From Nocardia tengchongensis (lineage in GTDB: Bacteria > Actinomycetota > Actinomycetes > Mycobacteriales > Mycobacteriaceae), in assembly GCF_018362975.1 (NCBI RefSeq), contig NZ_CP074371.1:558001-622000 (forward strand): a DNA stretch of 64,000 nt. Direction: 5' to 3'. The notes under the pieces are model-generated. The model was given only the letters and a program-made list of their open reading frames with translations. It ran no database searches and had not been told where the DNA came from. Of the stretch, positions 52,637 to 62,349 are shown piece by piece. A program made the position numbers and the translations under genes. Numbering within the stretch: the first letter of the stretch is position 1; each line of letters opens with the position of its first letter.

Positions 52637-53440
52637 GTGGCCGAAGTAATCGATATCGACGATCCAGCAGATCCGCGGGTCGCCGATTTCCGCGACCTCA
52701 ATAACGCCGATCGACGGCCCGACCTGCCCGGGGGCAAGGGTTTGGTGATCGCGGAGGGTGTCGTGGTGGTGCAGCGGATGCTGGCCTCGCGGTTCACGCC
52801 GTTCGCATTGTTCGGGGTCGCCAACCGATATGAGCAGCTGCGCGAGGATCTCGCGGCGGTGGATATTCCGTATTACCGGACCAGTGCCGACGTGATGGCG
52901 CAGGTGGTCGGATTCCATTTGAATCGGGGCGTGCTCGCGGGGGCGTATCGGCCGCGGGAACTCACCGCCGCGGAAGTGGTCGCGCAGGCGCGCACGGTGG
53001 CGGTGCTCGAGGGCGTGAACGACCACGAGAACATCGGATCCATCTTCCGCAATGCCGCCGGACTCGGCGCGGACGCGGTGCTGTTCGGGGACCGGTGCTC
53101 GGATCCGCTGTACCGGCGGGCCGTGCGGGTGTCGATGGGGCACGTGCTGCGGGTCCCGTTCGCGCAGCTGCCGCCGTTCCCGGCGGGGCTGGACGTGCTG
53201 CGCGACAACGGTTTCCAGATCGTGGCGCTGACCCCGAATCCGAAGGCGGACACCCTCGCCACCGCCATGACCGGCGACAAGGTCGCGCTGCTGCTGGGTG
53301 CGGAAGGGCCCGGGCTGACCGAGGAGACCATGCGGGCCAGCGACATCCGGGCCCGCATCCCTATGACTCCGGGGACCGATTCGCTTAATGTGGCGACAGC
53401 GGCCGCCATGGCCTTCTACGAGAGAGTGCGAACCCAGTGA
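52637..53440 (+). CDS. SpoU/TrmH-family RNA 2'-O-methyltransferase (Rv0881-like)
   Basis: A 267-residue knotted SPOUT methyltransferase starting from a GTG (VAEVIDIDDPADPRV). The three family motifs are present: NDHENIGSIFRNAAGLGADA, VALLLGAEGPGL and IPMTPGTDSLNVATAAAMA. The N-terminal part (LVIAEGVVVVQRML) is the RNA-binding SpoU_sub_bind-like domain. It methylates a ribose in rRNA or tRNA with SAM. Its stop overlaps the DUF2537 gene start by 4 bp. Confidence 0.92.
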   Translation: MAEVIDIDDPADPRVADFRDLNNADRRPDLPGGKGLVIAEGVVVVQRMLASRFTPFALFGVANRYEQLREDLAAVDIPYYRTSADVMAQVVGFHLNRGVLAGAYRPRELTAAEVVAQARTVAVLEGVNDHENIGSIFRNAAGLGADAVLFGDRCSDPLYRRAVRVSMGHVLRVPFAQLPPFPAGLDVLRDNGFQIVALTPNPKADTLATAMTGDKVALLLGAEGPGLTEETMRASDIRARIPMTPGTDSLNVATAAAMAFYERVRTQ

Positions 53441-53730
53441 GTCATCCGCCCGACGGACCCTACGGATACGGGTATTCCGAACCGACCCCGTGGGCCAGCG
53501 GCATCGCCGTGGTCGTGCTGGTGACGGCGTTGACCGCCACGGGCGTGTACGCGTTCGGCGCCGCGCTGGCGCAGATCCATTGGCTGCTCGCGGTGGTGGT
53601 CAATCTGATCGCGGTCGGCGGGGCCGCGCCGACCGCCTGGCGCTGGCGGTACGCACCGGTGACCCGGTGGGTGATCGCGGGCCTGGGCGCGGGCGTGCTG
53701 GTGGCCTGGCTGAGCCTGCTGCTGTTCTGA
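53437..53730 (+). CDS. DUF2537 membrane protein (Rv0882-like)
   Basis: A 97-residue protein starting MSHPPDGPYGYGYSEPTPWA with three hydrophobic segments. The size, membrane topology and position directly after the rRNA methylase match DUF2537 (Rv0882 in M. tuberculosis, as recalled). GTG overlaps the previous stop (GTGA). Function unknown. Confidence 0.88.
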   Translation: MSHPPDGPYGYGYSEPTPWASGIAVVVLVTALTATGVYAFGAALAQIHWLLAVVVNLIAVGGAAPTAWRWRYAPVTRWVIAGLGAGVLVAWLSLLLF

Positions 53731-53755
53731 TCTCGCGGCGCCGAGGCCTGGTGTG

Positions 53756-54496
53756 TCAGGAGACGCGGTCGCGGCCGCGCAGCCAGCGCAGCAGGCCGCG
53801 TTTCCCATTGTGCTCGACCGGCGGTTCCGGCTCGCTGTCCAGTGCGGGCGCTTCCCCCTTGGGGTACAGCGAGAATCCGCAGATCTGGATCTGGTCGGGG
53901 GTCAGGTCGTCCTCGGAAACCTGGTCCCGGTACCGGAATCCGAGCCACTCCTGATTGGCGGCATCGGCGAAGTCCGGCGGTTCGAAGGGCAGCAGCTGCG
54001 GGTCGGGCAGTTCTCCGGGGACCAGCCGGATGGGATGCTCGCCCGCCCAGTAGGGCCGCTCCCAGACCCGCGGCATGCCCTCGTCCTCGAGGATGTTGAC
54101 CCGGGTCGCGCTGAAGGAGCGGCGGAATTCGCCGCGCTCCCAATACGCGAACGCGCCCCAGCCCAGCGACAGGTCGTAGGAGATCAGGAAGGTCTGCTCG
54201 GAGGCGAGCGGGCGGACCAGCAGCTCCGGCAGCCGGGTGGGCCGCGGCAGCGCGGCCTGGGTCGAGCACACGACGGTGACGCCGGGATAGCAACCGATAT
54301 AGACGGATTCGGGGTCCGGGCCCGCCCAGACCTTCATGGTGCCGGAGGCGGCCGGCACCACGTCCCGGCCCGGATTGAGCTGTTTGGCGAGTGCGAAGGC
54401 GGCATCGGGGTCGGGTCCCGGATGCGCGCGCAGCACGGCCACCGGATCGGGGGCGTCGACGTACCAGAGGGATGAGACCGTTGATGGCACCGACAT
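53756..54496 (-). CDS. Conserved actinobacterial protein, probably DUF6928 family
   Basis: A 246-residue soluble protein; the ATG at 54496 follows GGAGGTG closely. Segments GSGTMKVWAGPDPESVYIGC-like (ASGTMKVWAGPDPESVYIGC), YDLSLGWGAFAYWERGEFRR and VWERPYWAGEHPIRLVP are strongly conserved in actinobacterial homologues I associate with DUF6928. There is no signal peptide or membrane helix. The C-terminal 30 residues are charged. It is convergent with the DUF2537 gene. Function unknown. Confidence 0.75.
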   Translation of the reverse strand: MSVPSTVSSLWYVDAPDPVAVLRAHPGPDPDAAFALAKQLNPGRDVVPAASGTMKVWAGPDPESVYIGCYPGVTVVCSTQAALPRPTRLPELLVRPLASEQTFLISYDLSLGWGAFAYWERGEFRRSFSATRVNILEDEGMPRVWERPYWAGEHPIRLVPGELPDPQLLPFEPPDFADAANQEWLGFRYRDQVSEDDLTPDQIQICGFSLYPKGEAPALDSEPEPPVEHNGKRGLLRWLRGRDRVS

Positions 54497-54658
54497 CACC
54501 TCCCTCGCACGCGAGCTACCTTTTAGCAACACATAGCGGCCGGGTCGGAACCGACGCCGATCGGCCGGGACCGACCGCCAACAGGATTGAATCTACCCCC
54601 GCGACAGCCCGAAATGCGGCTGTTGCCAACGCCGTTTCGCGGCGCGGCGACGAACGAC

Positions 54659-54687
54659 ATGCCGGAAGGTTAGTTACCCTCCGGCAT
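54659..54687 (-). terminator. Hairpin terminator of sepH
   Basis: ATGCCGGAAGG and CCCTCCGGCAT form an 11-bp stem with one mismatch around a 7-nt loop, 21 bp after the sepH stop. Confidence 0.75.
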
Positions 54688-54707
54688 TCGTGAAGATCGA
54701 AATAGCG

Positions 54708-55784
54708 TCAGTGACCCGAGCTGCGCACGCCTAGGAGCACGTCCTCCCAGGACGGCATCGGAGCCTTGCCGCCACGCTTGGCCCGATTCGGCTTCTGCGC
54801 GTTGGCTTTCGCGGCGGGCTGTGCCGGGGCGGGCGCCGGTTCCGGAGTGGCCTCGGCGGCCGGAGCCGGAGCGGGCGGCGTAGCGGGCAGTGCGGGGGCC
54901 GCCGCGGTCGCGGCCGGAGCAGCGGGCTGCACCGGAGCCGCCGGTTCCACCGGAGCCGGAGCCGGAGCGGGTGCGGGCGCCGGAGCGGCGGCCGTGGTCA
55001 CCGGGACCGTGCCGTCGCCGACGGCGGCGCGCTGCTCGTAGTAGTCATCCACGTTCTGCTGCTGGGCGACTCGCGCCGGCGCGGGTTCGTACTCGACGGT
55101 CCGTTCCTCGCGCGGGGCGGGAGCGGGCGCGGCCACCGGAACCTCCGCCAGGACCGGGTCGGTCTGGTCCGGCAGGATGGTCACCAGACCCCGCAGGGCC
55201 CGGCCGAAGTCGGGATCGATGAGGTCCGAGGCCGGATCGTCGAGCGGCACCACGGAACCGCCGTGCGCGTCGGGCTGGTAGCGCCAATGGGCGGCGATCA
55301 CCGAACGGCCCGCCTGCCACTGCAATTGGGCGACCCAGTAGCCCTTCTCGTCCTTCCAGGCATCCCATTCGGCGACCTCGATATTGTGGCCGCGCTCGGC
55401 GAAGGCGGCCGACACGATCTCGATCAGGGTCTCGATGGCGGGACCGTCATTGCGGACGGGGTGCGCCTTCTGCGCCAGCTCGGCGGCCCGGGCGCGTTCC
55501 AGCAGAACGGGATACGCGAAACGTTCGACGCGCGAGAGCGGCATGCCCGACTCTTCGGTGACCTGCTCCACCGAGGCGCCGGCACGGATACGAGCCTGGA
55601 TATCGCGAGGGCGCATCGTGGCTTCCGTTTCGATCTCGATTTGGCCGAATCGGGCAAGATCTCCGCGGGCAGCGGCGCGCAACTTATCGTCGGCGGCGAG
55701 GCGGTACTTCTGACCGCTCTCGGTGTCGATGCATACGATATGCGTGGAATCGGGCGTCAATCCGATTACTCGAAGTTCACGCAC
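54708..55784 (-). CDS. sepH: Cell division regulator SepH
   Basis: A 358-residue protein starting from the GTG at 55784, which has AGGAGGTAAC 5 nt upstream (MRELRVIGLTPDSTHIVCID). The N-terminal DUF3071 domain (about 1-170) includes the helix-turn-helix-like segment RPRDIQARIRAGASVEQVTE, ESGMPLSRVERFAYPVL, which contacts FtsZ in the characterised actinobacterial SepH. A long Pro/Ala linker and a short conserved C-terminal segment KAPMPSWEDVLLGVRSS complete the SepH layout. It stimulates FtsZ assembly at septa. Equivalent to Rv0883c; serC follows upstream in the same relative position. Confidence 0.94.
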   Translation of the reverse strand: MRELRVIGLTPDSTHIVCIDTESGQKYRLAADDKLRAAARGDLARFGQIEIETEATMRPRDIQARIRAGASVEQVTEESGMPLSRVERFAYPVLLERARAAELAQKAHPVRNDGPAIETLIEIVSAAFAERGHNIEVAEWDAWKDEKGYWVAQLQWQAGRSVIAAHWRYQPDAHGGSVVPLDDPASDLIDPDFGRALRGLVTILPDQTDPVLAEVPVAAPAPAPREERTVEYEPAPARVAQQQNVDDYYEQRAAVGDGTVPVTTAAAPAPAPAPAPAPVEPAAPVQPAAPAATAAAPALPATPPAPAPAAEATPEPAPAPAQPAAKANAQKPNRAKRGGKAPMPSWEDVLLGVRSSGH

Positions 55785-55888
55785 CGTTACCTCCTGTTCG
55801 CTGCGCAACTCACAGCTATAGCTAGGCTCGCGACACCGCCCACGTTCTGGAACAGTAGTGCACTTCTGTGAATCATGGGGCAAGACAC

Positions 55889-55924
55889 GCGGCGCGGAAA
55901 TCTGTTCCCAGACTTCCGCGCCGC
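55889..55924 (-). terminator. Hairpin terminator of serC
   Basis: GCGGCGCGGAA and TTCCGCGCCGC are perfect 11-nt arms, extended by TC/GA with one mismatch, around a 14-nt region between serC and sepH. Confidence 0.8.
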
Positions 55925-56003
55925 ATTAGTGTGATCGATTCGCCTCAGCTCCGAAACCGGGTTTCGCGTGGCGCGTTCACCGGTCAGATGCCATTTCTAC
56001 TGA

Positions 56004-57227
<1,224 letters not shown>

Positions 57228-57290
57228 TCAAAACTGTGGACTGATCACCTCGGCATGCGCGTATGGCTGTGTTCGGCACCACACAGCCGT

Positions 57291-57296
57291 TACGGT
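57291..57296 (+). promoter_or_regulatory. -10 element of the two-repeat protein gene (leaderless)
   Basis: TACGGT ends 8 nt before the ATG at 57305; no ribosome-binding site is present. Confidence 0.45.
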
Positions 57297-57304
57297 TTAC
57301 CGCC

Positions 57305-58114
57305 ATGGACATGGCCGCAGAGCAGCGACCGAGCACCACATCCGACCAGCCGCCCGCTTCCACCCTGGCGCCACCCCCGGATTCGGACCGGCCGCAATCG
57401 CCACCGGATGCGACACCGGTCCGGCCCGATGCCGTGCGCCCCCAGCCCGATCCTGCACGCCCCCGGCCCGGCGAAGTCCCCCGCCTCGGCCTGCTGGCCC
57501 GGCTGTCCTCGCAATTCGGCTCCCGCGGCCTGACCCGCCGCGGCCCGCTCCTCGGCGACGCCGCCCGCCGCGTGCTGCTGCTGCACGGCCTCGAGGGCAC
57601 CGCCACCGTGCTGAGTGTGCGCGCCGACGCCGAGACCGGCCCGGAGTTCTGGGTGCGCGTCCAACTCGAGGACCGGCACGCCTACGAGACCCGGGTCCGC
57701 CAGCGCGCCAGCACCGCCGACCGGGAGTGGATGCAGCCCGGCGACATCGTCTGCTGCCGGGTCGATCCGGGCGATCACGATCGGGTGGTGCTGTATCTGC
57801 CCGCACCCGAGGAGACTTCGCGCACCAATATCGCCAAGATCCTGGCCGACGGCCGCCGCGCCCGCGCCACCGTGCTGGCCACCACCCCCGTGGCGGCGGA
57901 TTACACCGGCCGCGACGACCCGGTCCTGCGCCTGGACCTGGAACTGCGCGCCTGGGACGAACCGAGCCCGTGGCGGGTGCGGGTGGTGCAGCCGGTCCCG
58001 CTGTCCGCCCTGGAGCTGGTCGATCTGGGCCGGCGTCTGGATGTGGCGTTCTTCACGGTCGACCGCGGTGAATCGGTCGCGGTCGACTGGGCCGCTTCCC
58101 GGCGCGACGACTAG
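57305..58114 (+). CDS. Conserved actinobacterial protein with a possibly duplicated beta domain
   Basis: A 269-residue soluble protein. A Pro/Asp-rich disordered N-terminus of about 60 residues precedes a domain starting GTATVLSVRADAETGPEFWV, then a similar segment ARATVLATTPVAADYTGRDD with LRLDLELRAWDEPSPWRVRV. Both have the form ATVL-x-turn-beta-beta with a following PGD- or LVDLGRRLDV loop, suggesting tandem copies of one beta-barrel-like domain. I do not recognise an established family. Its position between serC and a deacetylase gene resembles Rv0885, though I could not confirm that. It overlaps the convergent deacetylase gene by 4 bp. Confidence 0.65.
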   Translation: MDMAAEQRPSTTSDQPPASTLAPPPDSDRPQSPPDATPVRPDAVRPQPDPARPRPGEVPRLGLLARLSSQFGSRGLTRRGPLLGDAARRVLLLHGLEGTATVLSVRADAETGPEFWVRVQLEDRHAYETRVRQRASTADREWMQPGDIVCCRVDPGDHDRVVLYLPAPEETSRTNIAKILADGRRARATVLATTPVAADYTGRDDPVLRLDLELRAWDEPSPWRVRVVQPVPLSALELVDLGRRLDVAFFTVDRGESVAVDWAASRRDD

Positions 58115-58980
58115 GGCAGATGCACGAATTCGAAGCCGCTGGCCCGCAGCGCCGGGAGCGCGGCCAGCATGCCCGGGCCGGTGCCCGACTTGGGGCGATG
58201 CATGTGGGCCAGTGAGATGCCGCCGGACTTGGCCGCCGACATCGCGGACTGCACCTGGCCAGCGGAGGCCGTCGCGCCGAAATCGGCGTTGACCGAATAG
58301 CCGACCGGGGTTTCGCCCAGTTCCTGCACGATCGACACCGCCACCTCGTCGTAGTGGGCGGTGCCGGCCCGGAAGAACCGCGGACCGTGCCCGGTCAGGG
58401 CGGCGATGCGCTGATGATTACCCCACACCTCGTCCACCGCGGCCTGGGCCGAGGCGGTGCCCTTGATCTCGTAGGCCGCGCGGCCGTTCACCGACAGCGG
58501 GCAGTGCGCGGTGCCGTGATTGCCGATCTCGAACAGCGGGTTACCGGCCAGCTGCCCGGCGCGGGCCGGGTTGGCGTCGATCCAGCGCTTGTTCAGGAAC
58601 AGGGTGGCCGGAATCCGCTGCGCCTGCAGGAAGGCCAGCAGGTTCTCGTCGATGTCGTTGTTGCCGGGGCCGCCGCAGGCGTCGAAGGTGACCGCGAACT
58701 GCTTGCCGGCCGGGTTGAACCCGGTGAGGATGCCGTCGAGGTCGACGCCCCACGCCTTCGGGGTCTGACCTGCGTGCTTGGCCGCCACCGCGTCCGGGGA
58801 CACCGTGGAGACCGGTAGCCGCGCCGGCGCACCGGCCGGATCCGCCGCGCCACGGGGCGGTTCGAGGATGCGGTCGGACGAGTTGCCGTTCGCCACACCG
58901 CATCCGGCGGTGGCGAAACCAGCGGCCAGTGCCGCACCCACGGCGAAGAAGCCGCGCCTGGACAGTCCTGCGTCGAGCAC
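58111..58980 (-). CDS. Polysaccharide deacetylase (NodB) family, Tat-exported lipoprotein
   Basis: A 289-residue protein from a GTG with a TAACCT -10 element 6 nt upstream. The N-terminus has SRRGFFAVGAALAAGFATAG, then Cys, a twin-arginine signal with a lipobox, so the protein is anchored at the outer face of the membrane. NodB motifs: TFDACGG (the second Asp is replaced by Ala-Cys), IGNHGTAH for the metal His, FFRAGTAHYDEVA and SLAHMHRP. These enzymes deacetylate N-acetylated glycans of the cell envelope. Confidence 0.9.
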   Translation of the reverse strand: MLDAGLSRRGFFAVGAALAAGFATAGCGVANGNSSDRILEPPRGAADPAGAPARLPVSTVSPDAVAAKHAGQTPKAWGVDLDGILTGFNPAGKQFAVTFDACGGPGNNDIDENLLAFLQAQRIPATLFLNKRWIDANPARAGQLAGNPLFEIGNHGTAHCPLSVNGRAAYEIKGTASAQAAVDEVWGNHQRIAALTGHGPRFFRAGTAHYDEVAVSIVQELGETPVGYSVNADFGATASAGQVQSAMSAAKSGGISLAHMHRPKSGTGPGMLAALPALRASGFEFVHLP

Positions 58981-58986
58981 CGATGC

Positions 58987-58992
58987 AGGTTA
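58987..58992 (-). promoter_or_regulatory. -10 element of the deacetylase gene (leaderless)
   Basis: On the reverse strand TAACCT ends 6 nt before the GTG at 58980. Confidence 0.5.
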
Positions 58993-59024
58993 TGTGAATC
59001 CTGGGCCGCTAGCCACAACCAGAA

Positions 59025-59209
59025 TCACGATTCTTCCAATCGTCGCGGCCTGGCAACCAATTCGCCACCGCAGTTGGGACAGACGTAATCCATTGTTCGA
59101 CCACACGATTCACAGAAGGTGCACTCGTATGAGCAGATGAGTGCGGGACCCCCATAGGTAAATCCGCAATCTCGCAGCGCTCACAGCGTGTCCGCATTTC
59201 CAGCGCCAT
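59025..59209 (-). pseudogene. DUF1272 gene interrupted by a one-base deletion in a G-run
   Basis: From the ATG at 59209 (GAGGAGACC upstream) the product begins [20 protein letters not shown], the normal start of DUF1272. It then leaves frame at five consecutive G residues (59149-59153 on this strand). With six G residues, translation would continue as GGPALICSYECTFCESCGRT, then MDYVCPNCGGELVARPRRLE and a stop at 59025, a complete 61-residue Cys-rich protein. All eight cysteines of the family would be retained. It is either a genuine frameshift, slippage-controlled, or a sequencing error. Length plus one base is divisible by three. Confidence 0.8.
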
Positions 59210-59338
59210 CCGGTCTCCTCGTCCGCACGCCACCGACCGCGGGGCAGCGGTGTGATCGATTTCCTTTTCATATCGGGGCCCCGAGTGCCCCAGACTGTAG
59301 CCTGCCCGACCGAAACAACCCTTTTGCAAGGAAGCGCA

Positions 59339-60160
59339 TTGACTTACCCGAACAACCCGTACCCGCAGCAACAGCCGGGGTACGGCTACCCGCCCGCCGA
59401 CCAGCCCGCCCCGGGCTACGGCGCGCCCCAGCCCGGTTACGCGGCCCCGCCGCCCGGCTACGGGGCTCCCCAGTCGCCTTACGGCGCACCGCAACCCGCG
59501 TACGGGGCGCCCCAGCAGCCGGCCTACGACGCACCGCAGCCTGCCTACGGCGCTCCGCAGCCCGGTTACGGCGCGCCGCAACCCGCGTACGGCGCTCCGC
59601 AGCCCGGATACGGTGCGCCCCAAACTCCTTATGGCGCACCGCAACCCGCGTATGGCGCACCCCAGCCCGGCTATGCTCCGTTCGGGGGATACGGGGCACA
59701 GTATGCGAGCTGGGGAGCACGGGTCGGCGCGACCATCATCGACGGGCTGATCTTCGCAGTGCCGTCCTGGATCCTGCAGATCGTCGCGGGCGCCGCGGGA
59801 CGGTCGAAGCCGGATTGCACCGTCACCAGCACGTACCACACGTACTGCACGGGCGGCGGCTACAACGCCTTCGGCTGGATCCTGATGCTGCTGGCCACGG
59901 CCGTCGGCTTCGGCGGGTGGCTGTACATGCGCTACCTGGAGGGCACCACCGGCCAGACCATCGGCAAGAAGGTCGTCGGCATCCGCGTGATCCGCGAAAG
60001 CGATGGTCAGCCGACCGGTTTCGGCCTGGCGGTCGGCCGGGGATTCGCGCACTTCGCGGACATGCTGACCTGCTACCTCGGTTACCTCTGGCCGTTGTGG
60101 GATGAGAAGAAGCAGACCTTCGCCGACAAGATCGTGAGCACGATCGTCGTCAAGGCTTAA
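59339..60160 (+). CDS. RDD-family membrane protein with Tyr-Gly-Ala-Pro-Gln repeats (paralogue 2)
   Basis: A 273-residue protein from a TTG with AAGGAAG upstream. About 110 residues of YGAPQP-type hexapeptide repeats precede an RDD domain almost parallel to that of the 51462 gene: [65 protein letters not shown]. The Asp of the RDD motif is kept; the second Arg-Asp pair differs (IIDG). Four helices are predicted. The longer repeat region is the main difference. It ends at a perfect palindromic terminator. Confidence 0.9.
   Translation: MTYPNNPYPQQQPGYGYPPADQPAPGYGAPQPGYAAPPPGYGAPQSPYGAPQPAYGAPQQPAYDAPQPAYGAPQPGYGAPQPAYGAPQPGYGAPQTPYGAPQPAYGAPQPGYAPFGGYGAQYASWGARVGATIIDGLIFAVPSWILQIVAGAAGRSKPDCTVTSTYHTYCTGGGYNAFGWILMLLATAVGFGGWLYMRYLEGTTGQTIGKKVVGIRVIRESDGQPTGFGLAVGRGFAHFADMLTCYLGYLWPLWDEKKQTFADKIVSTIVVKA
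59395..59690 (+). repeat. Hexapeptide-coding repeat in the second RDD gene
   Basis: About a dozen imperfect 18-bp units encode (P/A)(G/A/P)YGAPQ. Codon choice alternates (TACGG, TATGG; GCGCC, GCACC), so the units are older and more diverged than those in the conservon kinase. Confidence 0.75.
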
Positions 60161-60194
60161 CCCACCTTCGGGGCTCCGCCCCACCCCGTCCGAA

Positions 60195-60234
60195 AACAAT
60201 GGCCCCGCAGCGGATCCGCTGCGGGGCCATTGTT
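60195..60234. terminator. Perfect 40-bp palindromic bidirectional terminator
   Basis: Two 20-nt arms are exact complements with no loop gap, beginning AACAATGGCCCC and ending GGGGCCATTGTT. It lies between the convergent RDD gene and citA. Confidence 0.95.
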
Positions 60235-60247
60235 CGTTCGAGGCACT

Positions 60248-61390
60248 CTAGTTGTGCGACACCAGGTCCCACCCGGTGACCGTCTCCGGCTTGCGCGGGG
60301 CCGGGCCGGTGTAGATGGCGGCCGGGCGGACCAGCTTGCCGAGCTGCTTCTGTTCGAGGATGTGGGCGCACCAGCCGGCGGTGCGGCCACAGGTGAACAT
60401 GGCGGGCATCATGTGCGCCGGGACCTCGGCGAAGTCCAGGATCACGGCGGCCCAGAACTCGACGTTGGTCTCGATGGCGCGGTCGGGGCGGCGTTCCCGC
60501 AGTTCGGCCAGGGCGGCCTGCTCCAGGGCGGCGGCGACCTCGTAGCGCGGGGCGTCCAGGCGCTTGGCGGTGGCGCGCAGCACGCGGGCGCGGGGGTCCT
60601 CGGCGCGGTAGACGCGGTGGCCGAAGCCCATCAGCTTTTCCTTGCGGTCCAGGATGCCCTTGACCAGGGCCCGTGCGTCGCCCGACTTCTCGACGGCTTC
60701 GATCATCGGCAGCACACGGGCGGGGGCGCCGCCGTGCAGCGGGCCGGACATGGCGCCGATGGCGCCGGACAGCGAGGCCGCCACGTCGGCGCCGGTGGAG
60801 GCGATGACGCGGGCGGTGAAGGTGGAGGCGTTCATGCCGTGCTCGGCGGCCGAGACCCAGTAGGCGTCGATGGCCGCGGTGTGGCGCGGGTCCGGGTCAC
60901 CCTTCCAGCGGGTCATGAACCGCTCGGTGATGGTGGTGCACTCGTCGATCTTCTTCTGCGAGACGGCCGGCTGGTAGATGCCGCGCGCCGACTGGGCGAC
61001 GTACGACAGCGCCATCACCGAGGCCCGGGCGAGATTCTCGCGGGCGGTGTCGTCGTCGATGTCGAGCAGCGGCTCGTAGCCCCAGATGGGGGCCAGCATG
61101 GCCAGCCCGGCCTGCACGTCGACGCGGACGTCGCCGGTGTGGATGGGCAGCGGGAACGGCTCGGCGGGCGGTAGGCCGCGACCGAATTCGCCGTCCACGA
61201 GGAGCGCCCACACGTCACCGAAGGTGACCCGGTTGGCGACCAGGTCCTCGATGTCGACGCCGCGGTACCGGAGCGCACCGCCGTCCTTGTCGGGTTCGGC
61301 GATGTCGGTGGTGAAGGCCACCACTCCTTCGAGACCGCTGACGAAACCGTCGGGGACGACGGAGCTGGGTACCGCAGCGCTGGCAGTCAT
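60248..61390 (-). CDS. citA: Citrate synthase 2 (CitA-type)
   Basis: A 380-residue enzyme; the ATG at 61390 has AAGGAGAG upstream. The active-site His lies in SAAEHGMNAST, the second in MGFGHRVYRAEDPRA, and the Asp-containing segment in ETNVEFWAAVILD. GPLHGGAPARVLPM is the conserved loop. It condenses oxaloacetate with acetyl-CoA; a methylcitrate synthase activity is also common in this clade. In M. tuberculosis citA (Rv0889c) and gltA2 (Rv0896) are both present; here gltA2 begins 2.4 kb away. It is divergent from pdxH across a palindromic operator. Confidence 0.94.
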   Translation of the reverse strand: MTASAAVPSSVVPDGFVSGLEGVVAFTTDIAEPDKDGGALRYRGVDIEDLVANRVTFGDVWALLVDGEFGRGLPPAEPFPLPIHTGDVRVDVQAGLAMLAPIWGYEPLLDIDDDTARENLARASVMALSYVAQSARGIYQPAVSQKKIDECTTITERFMTRWKGDPDPRHTAAIDAYWVSAAEHGMNASTFTARVIASTGADVAASLSGAIGAMSGPLHGGAPARVLPMIEAVEKSGDARALVKGILDRKEKLMGFGHRVYRAEDPRARVLRATAKRLDAPRYEVAAALEQAALAELRERRPDRAIETNVEFWAAVILDFAEVPAHMMPAMFTCGRTAGWCAHILEQKQLGKLVRPAAIYTGPAPRKPETVTGWDLVSHN

Positions 61391-61466
61391 GTTGTGACTC
61401 TCCTTGCAAATGGTGCTGCCCGATCGATGGGCAGCCACGCCGATCAACTGGAGCTTAACCCCAGCA

Positions 61467-61480
61467 TTACTCCGGAGTAA
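61467..61480. promoter_or_regulatory. Palindromic operator between citA and pdxH
   Basis: TTACTCCGGAGTAA is a perfect 14-bp palindrome in the 100-bp divergent region. It overlaps the TAACGT -10 element of pdxH, so a bound dimer would block pdxH and could also affect citA. Confidence 0.55.
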
Positions 61481-61483
61481 CGT
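61478..61483 (+). promoter_or_regulatory. -10 element of pdxH (leaderless)
   Basis: TAACGT ends 7 nt before the pdxH ATG at 61491 and overlaps the palindrome at 61467-61480. Confidence 0.5.
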
Positions 61484-61490
61484 CTGGCCC

Positions 61491-62240
61491 ATGGTTGACC
61501 AGGAGAAATTGGCCACTGGGCCGATGGCGCACGAAGTCCCGGTGGATATCGATATCGCGGCTTTGCGTGTCGAGTACGGGGTCGATCAGGGCGACAATCA
61601 TCCGCACCGCGACACCGACCTGGACGAGACCTGGTTGACCGACGGCTGGGAGCCGTTGCTGCGCAATTGGATCGAGGACGCCACCAGCGCGGGCATGACC
61701 GACCCGAATTCCATGGTGCTCAGCACCGTGGAGATCACCGAGACGGGTCCGCGCCCGTCCTCGCGAACCGTGTTGTGCAAGGGGCTTTCTCCCGAAGGTG
61801 TGACTTTTTACACGAATTACGACTCGTTCAAGGGCCGCCAGCTGACCCAAACCCCGTACGCGTCGGCCACTTTCGTCTGGCCCGCCATGGGGCGGCAGGT
61901 GACGGTGCGCGGTCCGGTGCGGCGGGTGTCCGCCGAGGCCACCGCGGTGTACTGGCAGTCCCGCCCGCGCGGGTCGCGGCTGGGGGCGTGGGCCTCGGAG
62001 CAGTCGCGGACCATCGCCTCGCGGGCAGATCTGGACGAGCGCATGAACCAGACCCGGGCTCGCTTCGCCGAGGTGGACGACGTTCCGGTGCCGCCATTCT
62101 GGGGTGGTTTCCAGATCCGGCCGGAGACCGTCGAGTTCTGGCAGGGCCGTCGCAGCCGCATGCACAACCGCATCCGGGTCACCGCCGAGCCGGGCAATAC
62201 CGATGTGTCGGCCATGAAAGTCGAACGTCTCCAGCCGTGA
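61491..62240 (+). CDS. pdxH: Pyridoxamine/pyridoxine 5'-phosphate oxidase
   Basis: A 249-residue FMN enzyme. [40 protein letters not shown] and [20 protein letters not shown] make the FMN-binding barrel. The C-terminal dimerisation domain has [29 protein letters not shown] and ends RLQP. It produces pyridoxal 5'-phosphate from PNP or PMP. The extra N-terminal segment ([20 protein letters not shown]) is normal for the family. It is presumably under the palindrome shared with citA. Confidence 0.95.
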   Translation: MVDQEKLATGPMAHEVPVDIDIAALRVEYGVDQGDNHPHRDTDLDETWLTDGWEPLLRNWIEDATSAGMTDPNSMVLSTVEITETGPRPSSRTVLCKGLSPEGVTFYTNYDSFKGRQLTQTPYASATFVWPAMGRQVTVRGPVRRVSAEATAVYWQSRPRGSRLGAWASEQSRTIASRADLDERMNQTRARFAEVDDVPVPPFWGGFQIRPETVEFWQGRRSRMHNRIRVTAEPGNTDVSAMKVERLQP

Positions 62241-62337
62241 ACGAACCTTTTCGCTCACCCGGAAGAGTTGGATATCTCACGCTCAAATGATGGGATCATC
62301 GGTCCAAATTTACTGGCCAAGCGCACTTTGACCTGGC

Positions 62338-62343
62338 TAGGTT
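62338..62343 (+). promoter_or_regulatory. -10 element of the frameshifted MFS gene (leaderless)
   Basis: TAGGTT ends 6 nt before the GTG at 62350. It forms part of an ACCT-GGCT-AGGT inverted repeat at 62331-62342. Confidence 0.45.
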
Positions 62344-62349
62344 GAGTCG

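Noticed and set aside
62331..62342. ACCT-GGCT-AGGT repeat before the EntS-like gene as an iron box
   Set aside because: The orientation of the half-sites is opposite to the iron-box consensus and the arms are only 4 bp.
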